Part shown: positions 12,496-25,486 of the stretch, piece by piece
Numbering within the stretch: the first letter of the stretch is position 1
Layout: the number at the start of each line of letters is the position of its first letter
From: Chelydra serpentina
Taxonomy: Eukaryota > Chordata > Testudines > Chelydridae
Assembly (NCBI GenBank): GCA_037349315.1
Contig: JBAIAC010000007.1
Coordinates: forward strand, 1,054,001-1,118,000
Direction of reading: 5' to 3'
Length of the DNA: 64,000 bases
Position numbers and translations under genes: made by a program
The notes under the pieces: model-generated
Told to the model about the DNA's origin: nothing
The model's input: the letters and a program-made list of their open reading frames with translations, nothing else
Databases searched by the model: none

Positions 12496-13028
12496 CAGGG
12501 ATGGGCAACCTTTCAGAAGTGGTGTGCCGAGTCTTCATTTATTCACTCTAATTTAAGGTTTTGCGTGCCGGTAATACATTTTAACGTTTTTAGAAGGTCT
12601 CTTTCTCTTGTGGACTGTGTGTGTTAGTTTTGGAGGGGGAGGGATAGCTCAGTGGTTTGAGCATTGGCCTGCTAAACCCAGGGTTGTGAGTTCAATCCTT
12701 GAGGGGGCCATTTAGGGATCTGGGGCAAAAATTGGGGATTGGTCCTGCTTTGAGCAGGGGGTTGGACTAGATGACCTCCTAAGGTCCCTTCCAACTCTGA
12801 TGATCTATGATTCTATAAGTCTTTAATATATAATTAAACTATTGTTGTAAAGTAAATAAGGTTTTTAAAATGTTTAAGAAGCTTCACTTAAAATTAAGTT
12901 AAAATGGAAAGCCCCCCAGAGTGGCGGCCAGGACCCAGGTAGTGAGAGTGCCACTGAAAATCCGCTTGCGTGCCGCCTTTGGCACCCGTGCCGCCTTTGG
13001 CACCCGTGCCATAGGTTGCCTACCTCTG
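12496..13028. mobile_element. Non-autonomous hAT with nested SINE
   Basis: Ends are CAGGGATGGGCAACCT and, in reverse complement, CAGAGGTAGGCAACCT. The 8-bp target duplication ATCTAGCC is perfect (12488-12495 and 13029-13036). A tRNA-derived SINE sits inside at about 12634-12817. Near the 3' end GTGCCGCCTTTGGCACCC is tandemly repeated (12970-13012). No transposase. Confidence 0.9.
12634..12817 (+). mobile_element. tRNA-derived SINE with CR1-like tail
   Basis: The head GGGATAGCTCAGTGGTTTGA (A-box) and GTGAGTTCAATCCTTG (B-box) derive from a tRNA gene and form an RNA polymerase III promoter. The tail, from GGGGATTGGTCCTGC to the ATTCTAT end, matches the CR1 3' end, which lets CR1 reverse transcriptase copy it. 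This head-tail combination is the polIII SINE of turtles. A near-identical copy is at 24961-25135. Confidence 0.9.
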
Positions 13029-13160
13029 ATCTAGCCCAACAATTTGGGATTGAAACAACATGTAGTTTAAAGTGAGACATCCACTGTTGACGCAAGAACT
13101 ACAAGTGATGGAGAATCCACCACATCTCCTGGTTATCTGTTTCGGTGAGTAAATGCCTCC
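13029..13160 (-). mobile_element. CR1 fragment, second half
   Basis: After the hAT, the sequence resumes with AACAATTTGGGATTGAA and GTGATGGAGAATCCACCAC, the antisense of a CR1-family 3' region (GTGGTGGATTCTCCATCAC type). It belongs to the fragment at 12411-12495. Confidence 0.65.
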
Positions 13161-13861
13161 ATGGTTCAAGCATCAGTCTTTATTTTCTACCTCCTGGAAC
13201 CAGAGTACTTCAAAACTACACTCTCGTCTCAGACCCTTGGAGTACAGAGAAGAGATGAGCTTGAATCAGTCCTTCCAACCCTTGTGGCAAATTTTCCCCT
13301 ATTATTAAGCAGTCTTTGCTTTCCTAGCCCAAGCATCAAAAGCCAGCTACCACACAAAAGGGGTTTAAAACGAGGGATGCCACTACCCTCAGAGCCTGTC
13401 ATTTCAAGAGGAAAATTAATTTCTTTGCGGCTCAAGATTCTTTAAAACGAGACCAAATACTCCTAGTCATTGCAAACAAAGTCAGACAGCCTACCACCGT
13501 GCAAATCACATTAGAGAGATAGAATCTAGTAAATCCTAATCCCCAGAGATACCGGGCATCGTCTAAACTCCTCTTAGGCCCTATTTCACACTTCAGTCTT
13601 AGCAATGTGCAGCCACAAAACAGCAAGCTACTGAGGCCTGCTGGAGCCGTTTGTCTGGCAGAGCAGAGGCTGCTGGAGTTTTAAAGACACAAGATCCTTT
13701 TTCTAGCAGGCGTGAGGTCCCTCCTATAAACGAATCATCGCCCCTTTGAAGGCCCCAGTTGTCAAAGCGGATTGCATGGGCACTCTCAGGCCCACATGGA
13801 TGGCGCCCCACTGCAGAAAGTTTCCCATGTGAATCAGCTTGCAGAACGGGGGCACAAGCAA

Positions 13862-14119
13862 AGCCAGGGAACAGGAAGAGACCAAACCTGGGGAAGGTTT
13901 AGGTTGGATGTTAGGAAAAACTTTTTCACTAGGAGGGTGGTGAAGCACTGGAATGGGTTACCTAGGGAGGTGGTGGAATTTCCACCCTTAGAGGTTTTTA
14001 AGGCCCGGCTTGACAAAGCCCTGGCTGGGATGATTTAGTTGGGGATTGGTCCTGCTTTGAGCAGGGGGTTGGACTAGTTACCTCCTGAGGTCCCTTCCAA
14101 CCCTGAGATTCTATGATTC
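13862..14119 (+). mobile_element. CR1 LINE 3' end (ORF2 tail plus 3' UTR)
   Basis: The plus strand reads [20 protein letters not shown], then [20 protein letters not shown] and DKALAGMI, the C-terminus of CR1 ORF2. It is followed by GGGGATTGGTCCTGC, CTCCTGAGGTCCCTTCC and an ATTCTATGATTC end. It is 5'-truncated like most CR1 copies and has no self-standing function. Confidence 0.9.
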
Positions 14120-17100
14120 ATACATGTCCAGCAGAGAGAGTCCCGCGATGGCTAGGAACATTCACAGTGCTTGCATGTTATTCCCAATATGCCTTTTGGG
14201 GGGCAGCGTTAGGTGATCAGTTCTGTTCTCTCCAATATTTGTGTGTCATGAGCGAACGCAGCAGCCAACTGCATGCGAGTACTGCAGTAAGCGGTTCTTT
14301 AATTTGTTTAGGGCATTCTTTTAATCTTTAACTCCATCCTGATAATCCACTCCTAACCAGACTTCTAACACACAAAACCCTACTTCTTATTTGCGGCTAC
14401 AGAAAAAAGCCTGATTAATTTTACACACACGTGACTGATTTTAGATTTTTTTTTTTTTTTAATCTGCTTTATTATCCATGAGCCATTTCCCCTCCAATTC
14501 TATACGGAGAAACAGGTACGTTCTGCTGGGTTAAACATGAGACAATAAGTGACTCTATGTTACCCAACACACACTGACGGTATCATGGATCTGTGCTCAC
14601 ATGGCTCATTGCAGGATGGGAGCCAAGTCTTGAACACCCAGGGCAAAGACAGTTTGAAGAGTCCAACTGTATATGAAGCACAGCCACTGCCAGAGATTTA
14701 TTTTCTCACACACCCCACTCTTCTGAGGTGGCTGAAATCTCTCAACTACAACTGCTTGCTCCGTGGCGGACCGTGGGCGGACAGAGTGGCCACTGGAGGC
14801 CAGACTCCAAGGATCCTTTAACTCTCCACTTTCCGCCTTTTTCTCTGTCTCTTCAGCAGCCAACATCCTCCTCCTGCTTCCTAGGCAGGAGTTAATGCAG
14901 CACTTCTTCAGGCCAGAGGGTTGGACAAGCAGCCACTTCCAAGCCAGGTGGGAATTCTGGATGGCAACTGTTGCACCTAGTTTGAGATGCTGATGCTCCG
15001 GTTCAGAAGCCAACTGGGTCTTTCCTTGCAACATCAGCCACTACCCCCAGGGGTTAAACACAGACTGCAAACAGGGCGCGCTCCCCGCACCAGCCACGGA
15101 GGAAGGGGAAGTATGGGGAGCCCTCCTCTACTTTCAACGGAGCAGGGGGAGCTGCTGACTTGGATCTCTGGCTACCCCCAGCCTTGACGTCTGCTTAATA
15201 ATGGAGCAGAGTAGGTCTCTTCCCCGAGAGATGTGCTTCCAGCCTATTCCCAATCCAACATCCTTCCCAGGAACGCCGCCACGTCCAAGAGGAAAACCCC
15301 CCAGAGTGCACATTTCACCAGACTGGCTGCGGCTGTGAAGCAGAAAAGCTGCAACCTCCCCCAGCAACCCATCCAGTGGCCAAGTCCCCATCCCGCTCCC
15401 TCTGAAGGAAGTGCTTATGCAGCAAGCGGCCGTTCTTGTTCCTTTCTCTTCCGACAGCGCAGTCTGGCACGTCGCCTTTGAACGCATCGTTACCCAGGGG
15501 AGAGCTCTGAGCCAGCGCCGTCGCTTCTCTGAAGTCAGCGGGAACCCAGGACGCTCCGTGCCCCGTAAGGCAGAACCCACCGAAGAGAGAACGGCTGCAT
15601 CTGAACGAAAGCCACCGACGAGACGTTCAGGCGCATCAGAACAAAGCCCTGGGAGTTTCATTACGTGAGATTCCTGCTGGATCAAAGGGAGCTGGCTAGC
15701 GCGGCAGGAGCCCATTAGAGAACAGCCTTCTCATCCTCGGGTTTGCGCATGCAGGGCACTCTTCAAGGCAGAAGCCCCCTGCTGCCACTCCTGCCATCTG
15801 CCCCCACCACTCCCAGTGAAACACACATACAGCCCCGCAGCATCACTAATTCCATTACTCCAGCAAGCACACGGGCCGTCTTACTACCTGCCTTTCCTGG
15901 GGGAAACTCAACCCCCTCCACTACCGCCAGCATGTCTCCAGATCGGCAAACTCACCCATGGGCTTCAACCCAAGTGTCGGGACCAAGTGTTCCCTCTGTT
16001 ACTCAAGATCAACAGCTTTCGCTTCCTTGACCCCGCCCTTTTCTCCAAGAGAAAAACCTGCACAAAATCCTGCCCCAAATGCTGGGAGCGCTCCCCAAAC
16101 ATCTCTTCCTCACCCCCTTGGCTAGCTTCTAGCAAAAGCAGAAATCAATAACCAGGAAGCCAACATGGGGTCACAGCAACGGGCTGGATTCTTCTAGTCC
16201 CCCTATTTCTAACGTTGTTTCAGAGTCGTGCAGGTTCCTCAAGGAAAATACCAAGACGGGCTGACTGGCTCCTTTGCTGCCTGCCAAATTGAAAAAGCTC
16301 AGTATGAGCACACAAGCGTTCCCACAACCACAAGATTGAGTCCTCCTCTGCATGCAACAGCTGCTGCGATAGGCTATGCTTTATGCGTCAACTGGCGTGA
16401 ATCATTCCCTCCTGAGCCAAGACCAGCTTCGAGCTCGAGAACGAAGTTCCCGGAAGCCCATTTCTGAACCAATCCCCCGCCCCCAATTTGAAATACGCCC
16501 TCATGTAGAGCAGTGTTAGCTTACCAGGCACATGGACAGAGGCTTTCACAAAAGAACAAGTGCAACATGCATAAGGAAGAATCACAGCCTGAAAACTTAT
16601 GATTTTTTTTTTTAAATCTCATTATTTCTGGGGGCCTGATTGGCAATTTTTGAAAGCTTGGGGCTGACGGTGCGGAAGTTACGCTACTTGCTGAAAATTT
16701 GATACCAACAGCATATACTATCTTAAAATTTAGAGCAAAACTCCTCTCTCTAATAAACCAGTGAACACCTCTACATTTTGCCAACTTGTCAAAATGCATT
16801 AAACATACATTCCTTCCAGGCCTATACGACTCCCTAGCTGACACACAAGCCTTTTGATTTCATCACATTCAAAATCCAGACGACAAATATTACTCTAATT
16901 ATACTGTGTCAATTTCGATGGCATACACAGGCCCAGAGAGCTAAAGGTGTTAACGTGACTCTATCACTGTATAACAAGTAAGCGTGGTTCAGGGTTTCCA
17001 GTACAGAGACCTCAGCCTGCTTAGTACCATGGCAGATGCACTAGAAAAGTCATGCCGAAGTTTGGGAGTTTATTGATCAAGTTACATAAGGAAAAAGAAT

Positions 17101-19462
17101 ATTCTGGAATTGGAAGTGAGCGTTTATACATAACGATCACAATCCGAATTCCTTTTTCAAGGGGAGGATGGCCGTCTCATTTTGTCAAGCACTCCTCCTT
17201 GCTGGGGAAGAAAGAACTTAGCTGCAGAATTAACCCTGAGTTATAAAGGAGTCAGTGTCCCTGCCTTTGACAAGGCCCACACAAGAGGGAGAAGAGACAG
17301 GATAGTAAAAGTGTGGGGTGAGCGGGGCAAGGGGGGAATACAGCTTTTGTTGTTCTCAGCGTAAAAGGCAGCTAGTTAGTCATAGATGGACTGGCAGGTC
17401 GACCACGACAGCTGTTGCTCTGGACTCTGGCTCATTTCCCCAGTCTGGGACGTGACCTGGCTGATGCCTCTCCTTTATGGGTCTCTCTCATGCTGGGCAG
17501 AGCAGGACGGATTCTCTCATCTTGTTGTGTTCTTGCCAGGTGGTACAGCTGGCTTTGGGATCAGGTGAAAAGCCAAGAGAAGTAGAACAGGAGGAAGATA
17601 ATGGAAAGCAACACACGAGAGGGCGGTAACCAGCAGGCTCTTGAGTGTATCAGGGTGGGTCCTCACTGGAGCATCAGTGATGGTCAGGCATCCCCACTGG
17701 TGCCCAGAGATCTGGCTGTCTCAGTGATAGGATGGTCCTCGAGGCTCACAAAGAACAGAGTCCCTGGAGTGAAGTGAAGACTAGCCAGCCCTCCCCGGCC
17801 CTCTGGGAATCCCTCAGTCAGTTCCCCACCCCCTACCCTTTTTAAGGGCCACAAAAAAGGCTGATAGGCAGAATAGCCTATCCTCACATTATCCTGCTCA
17901 CCAGTCAGGCCTGATTTCTAACACTCCAATTTTAGTCCACCGATTTCCAGTCCCACACTTCTTGGTCACCAGACATGGTCTCACCAGTCCTTGAGTTGCA
18001 TCAGGAGGCCTTTTTGTTTGGACTTACCGAGTGGTTTGTCTCCTTTAGGTACCTTTCCCCGCCAACATTTGTTAGAGGCGACTGGAACATTTTATAAGCT
18101 TTCCTTCGCCTTCCCACAGGTGAGCTCACAAGTGGGGTAGGCTTGCCAGGCCCCAGTTACCCTCTTCTATTGGAGTACCATGACAGGGCGTTCATGCCCC
18201 TACTGCTTCGGTTTGGTTACCATTTTCATTGGGATAACCCAATATTCAGCCCTTCCTATAACCATTACTTTGAAAAAATAAGTCCCTGGGCATCTTAGCT
18301 GGATGATTCACTATTGAACAGACAGCACCAAATTAGTCTTGGTTCATAGGCATGGTCTGCGCTGCATGCCAGCTCCATGCCGATGAGCTGGAAGGGAATT
18401 AAACAAATAACCTCACCCCTTTACAAGAGACCAGCTATCCTCTCCGCCCCCCGGCTCACAGAGGGGACTGGTTGATTTGTATCATGAAATTATGTGAACC
18501 ATGCAGCTTGTTGGTGCAGTTTCAAGATCTGCCACCTTTGGAAGCATCCCTTTAAACAATTTCAAGAGCTCAGAGAAGGAGATGAAAACCCGTCTGCCTC
18601 TAGACCAAGGTTTCAAGGGAAAAGTTATAATTTTTGTTGCATGGTGCCTTGCTGTCAGGCATGGGATTCTCCCCATTCACTGTACAAATACATCTGCCAA
18701 GAACAGATGGCCACTCTCAGTTTTGGAAGGTTTTGTTGTTGTTGTTGTTGTTTGGGGAGGGGGGTTGTTTTACAAAACCACACAATTCTTTGCATATGTA
18801 TAACATTTCACTTCACTATCGATCCCTCTAGATAAGAGAGGGCAATCAGAAATGTAAGATCTAGGAGAAGAATCCAGCCTTTTTACTGGACTTAAAGTTA
18901 TCCTTTCTTAAGCCATCTCTTATTTCCTGGATTTCATGCTGTCCCCCGCTCAGAAGGGAAAGGATTACATGATTTACATACAGATGTGACATAACAAAGG
19001 GAGATGCTAACCACAGATTCTAAAGGCCAAGTTTTCAGTTGTTCAGCACCAGAACCCCAGCTGAAGTTAAGTGAGAGCTGCGGATGCTAGGAGGGCTCCC
19101 CAGAATATGTTTAGCATTCTACAGATCGCACGCCTAATCCTAGAAAGGTCTGGACATTGACAATAGTAAATTCCTCTGAGCCACACAACTTTCTGCGGAG
19201 GATGAAGAACACACAAACCTAGCATTGGTCCATAATCCATTTCCTACTTAGCCAAAAGCTTGAAATGACAGGCTGAAACAAAGAAAGGAGAAACTGGAGA
19301 GGAATGGTTAACAGACCCAAAGGCAGTGAGAGATCTGAAACATTACATCTCTGTATTGTCAGCCCCAATGAGCTTCATTTGTGAGGGCTTTGACTTAGCT
19401 TGTCCAGAAATCTGTGTGCCAAATGACTGACCTGGAGCTCGGGTGAGAAAAACAGAGATGGT

Positions 19463-20060
19463 TCAGACAGACACTTCGCTTAGAGAAAGGAATTCCCCCC
19501 AAGTCACCCTTAGACCTGGATAGAACGGAACTCGATGTTTTTTAAAAAACTGGAATACAGTCTTTGCATTTCCTGCTGTTGTCCTACTTGTATCTTGGAC
19601 AGCTGCTGCAGTAAATAGGATTTTTCTTCCTGTAGTATGCTCAGCATTTCCTTTTGCTCTACGCAATATTTCAGGGCATGTTTCAATGCAATATTTTTTG
19701 AACTCGCAGCTCCTGGAAAAGCCGTCCAGTTGTTTTCCCTCAGGAACACCAATTATTCTGATGACTTTAAGTCCAATTTGTTTCCCCAGCATCTTCAGTC
19801 TGTTGAACATGTTATTTGCTTTAATGAAAGCTACAGAGAGACTTCAGCTCTCAAATCCCTTCTTAAATGTTCTGTCAGCACTCTGTGCCACTAACTTGGC
19901 CTCTATGCCAACAAATTGGTCATCCAGGGGCCTGAGTTGTCAAACTAACTAGAGATGCAGTAGCAGCCTGGAAACCTCATGTTTGCTTCAGTGTCAGACG
20001 GAATTTCCTTGAGAGTTGCTGGGCCCCAGGACTCTCACGGCAGGGCTCTGCACGGCTCCC
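19463..20060 (-). pseudogene. L1-like (Tx1-type?) ORF1 relic
   Basis: A minus-strand frame carries MFNRLKMLGKQIGLKVIRII and then GVPEGKQLDGFS, resembling the IxGxPEG motif of L1/Tx1 ORF1 proteins. Another frame continues with EQKEMLSILQEEKSYLLQQL, a coiled-coil-like stretch. Upstream, AAGATGGC-type sequence (antisense at 20060) fits a LINE 5' end. Several stops and shifts break it. Assignment to L1 rather than an unrelated coiled-coil relic is tentative. Confidence 0.4.
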
Positions 20061-21699
20061 CAAGATGGCTGCTCTGGATTTCTCCTGCTGTGTTTCAGCC
20101 TTTGGAAGCGCTATCTTGGCCTGTCTTCTTGTTGTTGTCGGGCATCATCCCTTACAAAATCTCTGCAAACAAGCTTACCCGCAAAACGGGCAGATGTTTA
20201 GGGAACTAATACCCCCTTACACAGGGATGTGGGTCTTCTCTCACAGTCTGCTGGTTCTTCCCCAGACGGTCCAAACTTCCCAGCTAACCAAGTGGGATCC
20301 TGGATTTTTTCATCTTCTATTGCCAGTTACCATTTTCCACCTCGTCTCCCTCCCACCAGCCACTAAACTGGGGCACTAGCTTTACGGTAAAGGAGGAATA
20401 AGGCTTCACCAGGCCTGTGATGCTGCTCTTTAGCCAGCCACTAGGAGTTGAGGAAAAATTAAGAGTTCATATTCCATTCCAGGCCGGAAACTGTCACCTG
20501 CACGACAGCCTAGGAGCTGTCTGTTGGACCCATGTCTTCTGTGCCACAAATGAACTTGTAGCAACTGAATCTCAGGGAAATAAATTGCCCAAAGAGGTGA
20601 GGGTTTGCAAGTCCAATTGAACAAGTCACTGTCCCACTGCAATGCTAGGAAGCCAACAGGACTCCCCACACATTTTTTACATCTTTCACAAGGAAAACGC
20701 AAGGGATTCGAACTGCTGCATTAACGTATGGGAGATACCTAGCTAGAACTTAGTTAGCAATGACCGCTGCCCTGGCAAGCTGATTGTTATACTCAGAAGC
20801 CTTCCTTCAAGCTAAGAGGACACAAACTGAAAGCTAGTCATATTTCTGTCACGCAGAAAGTGCCATTTAAGGCTGAGACCCTAAGAAATAAACGGCATAT
20901 TACAACTTGTTACACAGAACAGGTTTTCTTCAGAAAGCATTAGCCAATGTCTGCACTGTTGGGATTCCTCTCTCGTGTTCGCTAGATTAATTACTCTGAC
21001 ATTACAACGAGCAACATTCCTGTGTGGAGCAGAGATCAGTTTCTCTGCACTAGCGATGTGCACAGCTACGAAACCACCATATGGAGCTGCAATCTGGGTT
21101 TGCACACTTGACCTTTCCCGCTGCAATCAGATCACACGGAACAATCATCAAGCAAGCCCAGGGCATGGGCCTAATCCTCATGATCTAATTTCTCACCTAA
21201 AGTGCACAAGGCAGGAGCAGAACCAACTCAGACTAGAGAGAGTGACCATTTTTGTTGTTTTTAAAAATTCATCTCCGCTTTTCTGGGCACACCTGGTCAC
21301 TTCCTTTCAGGCTCCTGAGAAGAACTAGACCGTGAACCTAGCATTTAGCTCACTGAAGTTACACAACTCCCGTTGAAGGTCAGCAGGGAGTAGACAGGAT
21401 ATAGAGTCATTACATGCTGGCATCCCATGTAACTGCACCATCTTCATGCTCTCCACCAACAAGCATTAGTGATGGATATATTCTCCATCCATCTCTCCCT
21501 CCCTCCTGCACCCATCTTTATGATCACTCAAATGATGCAAGGAACTGGCTTGCTTTTTGTGGTGAGGGGGGAAAGACTTGAAGTGCCTCTATTTTTGCAA
21601 TGTGACATTAGTTAGGTTGTTCTAATTGGTTATAAAAAACTCAAAAACTATCTGTCAATATTACAGTAGCCTCTAGAAGCTGAAGCTAACATCAGAGTC

Positions 21700-21905
21700 C
21701 CACTTTGCTAGGTAACAAGACACAGTCCCTGCCTTGAAGAGCTCACAATCAAAATAGAAGAGACAGAAAGGAGAGGGAAAAGGAAGTATCATCTCCATTC
21801 CACAACTGGGAAACTGAACCACAGAGACATTAAGTGACTTTGAGCCACATCTCCCAAATCCCAGTCCAGCACCTAAACCATACGACCATCCTTTCTCCCT
21901 GACTT
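21700..21905 (-). repeat. Old MIR/LINE2-type SINE relic
   Basis: CACAGTCCCTGCCTTGAAGA followed by CTCACAATC, then AACTGGGAAACTGAACCACA and GAGACATTAAGTGACTT match the well-known amniote MIR-type core in antisense (GGGAAACTGAGGCACAGAGA followed by GTTAAGTGACTT). Diverged, with no sharp ends. Confidence 0.6.
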
Positions 21906-22149
21906 ATTATATGGAGTAACTTTACCGTCTACCTCGGCTTGACTAAAAAGGAGAGGACAGCGGTAAACAGCTGTGCAGATCTCTCTTCACCCAGTGAGTG
22001 CTAGTTATCACACCATCACCCATAAGCAATGTCAGTATTTCTCCAAAGTTCAGGAGTTTGGAAGGCCCGTCTTAATTTAACAGCTACGGATTCGTCAGTT
22101 TGTCCGTACTTGTTTGTGTGAGGCTCCTAACACACTGGGGCATATACAA

Positions 22150-22315
22150 CACAAGAGGTTACTAAGGGAGGTTGTGGGATAGCCATCAGTGGAGGTTTCT
22201 AAGGAGAGGTTAGACAGACACCTGTCAGGGATGGTATAGGTAGACTTGGTCCTGCCTCAGCACAGTGGGCAGGGCTAGATGACCTCACAGTCCCTTCCAG
22301 CCCAACATTTCTTGC
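22150..22315 (+). mobile_element. CR1 3' end
   Basis: GGAGGTTTCTAAGGAGAGG, GGTCCTGCCTCAGCACAG and GGGCTAGATGACCTCACAGT followed by CCCTTCCAGCCC are the CR1 terminal region in sense orientation. Diverged and short, directly upstream of the NIN exon at 22616. Confidence 0.75.
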
Positions 22316-22615
22316 TGAGTTCTAGACACAGAGATTCCAGAATTCTTCATGCCTGTCCAGGCATCTAGACCATGGTGAGAAGTGGGATATAAATGCCCAA
22401 TAAAATGTGCATAAAACCAAACACATTGTCTACCATCGATCAGAATTCCCCCCTCCCCCACTTCCAGGAGGTTCTTAAAAGGAAAGTTCTGCCAAAGGAA
22501 CACGAGAAAAGCCTCTGTTTCAGTCACTTGTATTCATGTCCCTGTCTAAATGCTGCTGGGGTCCTTTTCCCAAGCACAGAAAAGGTTTCTTCAAGCACAT
22601 TAAGAGAAACATTAC

Positions 22616-22697
22616 CTGGTTCTTGGAAGTCGTCCTCGTTGGATAAGGTCCGGGATAAGATAAGGATCAGTGCTTCTTTAAACTGGTCAAAGTGGAC
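22616..22697 (-). CDS. NIN: NIN second coding exon (82 nt)
   Basis: On the minus strand a pyrimidine tract and CAG (22698-22700) precede GTCCACTTTGACCAG, which reads VHFDQFKEALILILSRTL and continues SNEDDFQEP plus one base. This is the segment that follows LLGR in ninein, the helix after the first EF-hand-like loop. The donor GTAATG starts at 22615. The exon enters in phase 0 and leaves in phase 1; the leftover G pairs with AT from the next exon to make Asp. The acidic SNEDDFQEP end is a typical ninein signature. Confidence 0.95.
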
Positions 22698-23292
22698 CTG
22701 GAAAGAGAGAAAGACAAATAATTCAACCAGCACAGAGCCTTTAACACGGGCAAGGACATCCTGGGTAAAAGTCTGAAGCGCTACTGTGTTACTCACTCAG
22801 TGGAGTCTGTTTAAGCAGATGGCACTCCATACATACCCAGGCCACTTCTTGGAATGCACAGACTTGTTTAAAACCCATAAACTACAGCAGACGTCTCAAA
22901 TGAGTCTCAACTTTGTTTAGTGGGCTCTGGGATAAAAAAGGAGCGACTTAGAGGAACATGAAGAGACATCCCTTACGTATATGAATGGCAAACAATGCAC
23001 AGAGTACAGCTGTGTGTTACAGGAGAACCATTTGAATGCATCAGGTGGATTCTTATGTAGATCAGTGAACATAATGGAGCTTCCTACCAAACCGCTCGCA
23101 GATCAGTGACCTCCAGAGCATCTTTCACAACATAAGGCACAGGGCAGTGTCAGAGCACCAACACTGCCTGCTAGATTAGCCCCATGTAGTCTTTAGACAT
23201 AACCTCTACCTCAGCACTTTGCCCAACCCAGTCACATCTCGGTACCTGGTACAGCAGCTTCATTTCTCTTTGTATTTGAAGTGTAGTGTCTT

Positions 23293-23545
23293 GGGCTATG
23301 TCTACACTACATTAGCGACATGGCTGCGTTGCTACAGCCGTGCCGCTAAAAGTCGCGCAGCGTAGCCGCTGTTCGTCGGCACTTCTGCCGACAAAAAACT
23401 TCCACATCCAATCACCGGCGTTTGTGTTGTCGGTGCTCCTGCCGACAACGCGCTGTCCACACTGGCACTCGGCGCAGCAAAACTTTTGTCTTTCAGAGGT
23501 GTTAAACCCCCCCACCCCGAAAGACACAAGTCGTGTTGTTCAGTT
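23293..23545. mobile_element. Harbinger-like MITE, one clear end
   Basis: It begins GGGCTATGTCTACACTACA, a terminal motif shared with other MITEs of the window. The interior contains repeated CCGACAA/TTGTCGGC and GTCGGCACTTCTGCCGAC palindromic strings and a CCCCCCCACC stretch. The opposite end is not sharply visible. Confidence 0.6.
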
Positions 23546-24960
23546 GCCTTCGTGTTTAAGATAATACTAGGATCTTCTTCTCTTCCTTCCCAGTCTAAGA
23601 CAGACAGTCTGGGTGACCTGTAGGATGTTTCTCTGAGTGTGAACACACTGAGGGGAAGGGAAGCGAAGCAGAGCTGGTAACATTGTTTAGGTGAATAGTA
23701 ACAGCACTGAAAAAAATGCATATTTCAGCCAAAAAACAGGGGATTGGAAACATCAAAATGGTTTGTTTGAAATCAACATTTCATTTCAAATTGACCCAAA
23801 GAAAAGTTCCATTTTGGCAAGAAAAAAAAATCAGTTTCAGTTCAAAACTGATTTTTTTTTTTCTGGATTTTTGGGGTCAGCCACTGAACCAAAAAGCACC
23901 AGCTTGTCACTCAGCTCTAATGCTAAGTACTAGATGAACATTTTCCATTGAGCTCTGAAAGTGGCAAGACGTAGGGTCTCTCCTCCTGGAGGAGGGAGCT
24001 CGTCGGTCTAGGCCCGGCTCCTGTGAACGCTCGGTCTGCGGCACTCAGCACACACTGGCTGAGTGACACAGTTCCAGGGAAACACAGAGGTACTAGTGGG
24101 AAAGGTGGGGTGATCTCAAGTAGCTAGGTCCAATCCCACGGCGGGCTCCAATACCAGCGCTGGGACATTTAATTGGAGGCTGTATTCACTGAGGAGCTAG
24201 AGCAGGGAGCAGGACACTGAGCTGATGTGATCCCAGAGGTCGGTGTTGCTAAGCAAACCAGCTGCTGCATTTTGGAACAGCTCTGAGCTTTTTCAGAGCA
24301 CACAGCTTAACCAAGCCTGAAGTACTATCGCTGCTCCGGCATCACCCCAAGAGGAGACCTTCTCCCAGTCACTCAAGAGTCATAGAAAATTCACCACCCT
24401 CACCATGGGGGTTGGCTGGTTGCAACAACAGACTCCCCTTTTCCATCGATTCCCGAGAATGCCAGGAAGCAGCTCAGTTACTCGGTGAAGGAAAGAATTT
24501 GAACACTGACCTACATGCATAATCAAGACTGAAGAATAGTTAGCTAGAGGAGACCTGTCCAATCCCCCGGACGGGGGGGGCAGTGTTTGAGTACTTTGGC
24601 CAGACTAGTTTTAAGTTTCTTGCTAAGCTGCTTTGTGAAACGTTTGAGTGAATGAACATTTCGTTAGCTGGAGATTTCTGGTTGGACGGTCCACAGTGAA
24701 ATAGTAGCCATATGGTGACGAGTGACATAGAAATGCTTATAAATAGCCGTAATTAAGCCTCAGAACACCCACAGAAATGAATAGGGGAATTTCACACCTT
24801 TTGACACTAGTGTCTTGAGCCTGCAGTCTGACAGACTGAAACAGCAGTGCATCCGTTTAGACTTTCAAGGTCATCTACAGGACTAGACGTCTTGGGTTTT
24901 AAATATGGTAAAACAAGAAGGTGGGAGGACAGATCCCCACAAGCAATTTGAATTAATGAG

Positions 24961-25135
24961 CGGGAGGGATAGCTCAGTGGTTTGTGCATTGGCCTGCTAA
25001 ACCCAGGGTTGTGAGTTCAATCCTTGAGGGGGCCATTTAGGGATCTGGGGCAAAAATTGGGGATTGGTCCTGCTTTGAGCAGGGGGTTGGTCTAGATGAC
25101 CTCCTAAGGTCCCTTCCAACCCTGAGATTCTATGC
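24961..25135 (+). mobile_element. tRNA-derived SINE with CR1-like tail, second copy
   Basis: Same head (GGGATAGCTCAGTGGTTTG), B-box region (GTGAGTTCAATCCTTG) and CR1-like tail as the copy at 12634, with only a few differences. This suggests relatively recent insertion of both. Target duplication not resolved. Confidence 0.9.
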
Positions 25136-25486
25136 ATTTCTGTCATCTTGGCCTTTCTGCGTTGCCTGTAAGCAGCAGTGTTGCTTTACCGCCATTAACA
25201 GGAATGTGGCAGGGACACAGCCTCATTTGCAGAATCATATTTCTGAATGCCAACAATTCCAGACACCCAGGCTGTACAGCTGCCTCCAGTTTGCACAGCG
25301 AGCCAGAAAATGACAGGACAAGGGGGGGAAGCTATTTAAGGTGGCTCAGTTGCAAGCCACAGCTCACCTCAGGGATTTCCCTTTCAGCCAGATGAATCCG
25401 AACAGAATTCTCAGCGTTGTACAAGATTGGTGGTTTTTTTAAAGGTCCTGAAAAATATCCTCTGCTGGTGGCACTAACTGCCGAGG

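Larger units (their letters stand above)
7381..22615 (-). other. NIN intron between the second and third coding exons
   Basis: 15.2 kb of intron. Recognisable contents are the LINE fragment (8.1 kb), a MITE (11.0 kb), the CR1/hAT/SINE nest (12.4-13.2 kb), a CR1 tail (13.9-14.1 kb), an L1-like relic (19.5-20.1 kb), an old SINE-like piece (21.7-21.9 kb) and a CR1 tail (22.2 kb). 8421-11019, 11240-12410, 14120-19460 and 20100-21700 show no recognised element apart from simple repeats: T15 at 14446, a (TTG)6 run at 18733-18752 and a CpG-richer patch at 15470-15640. Confidence 0.85.

Noticed and set aside
12640..12720. Possible tRNA gene because of good A- and B-box strings
   Set aside because: The head is followed by a CR1-like tail and has a second copy elsewhere. 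It is a SINE, not a tRNA gene.
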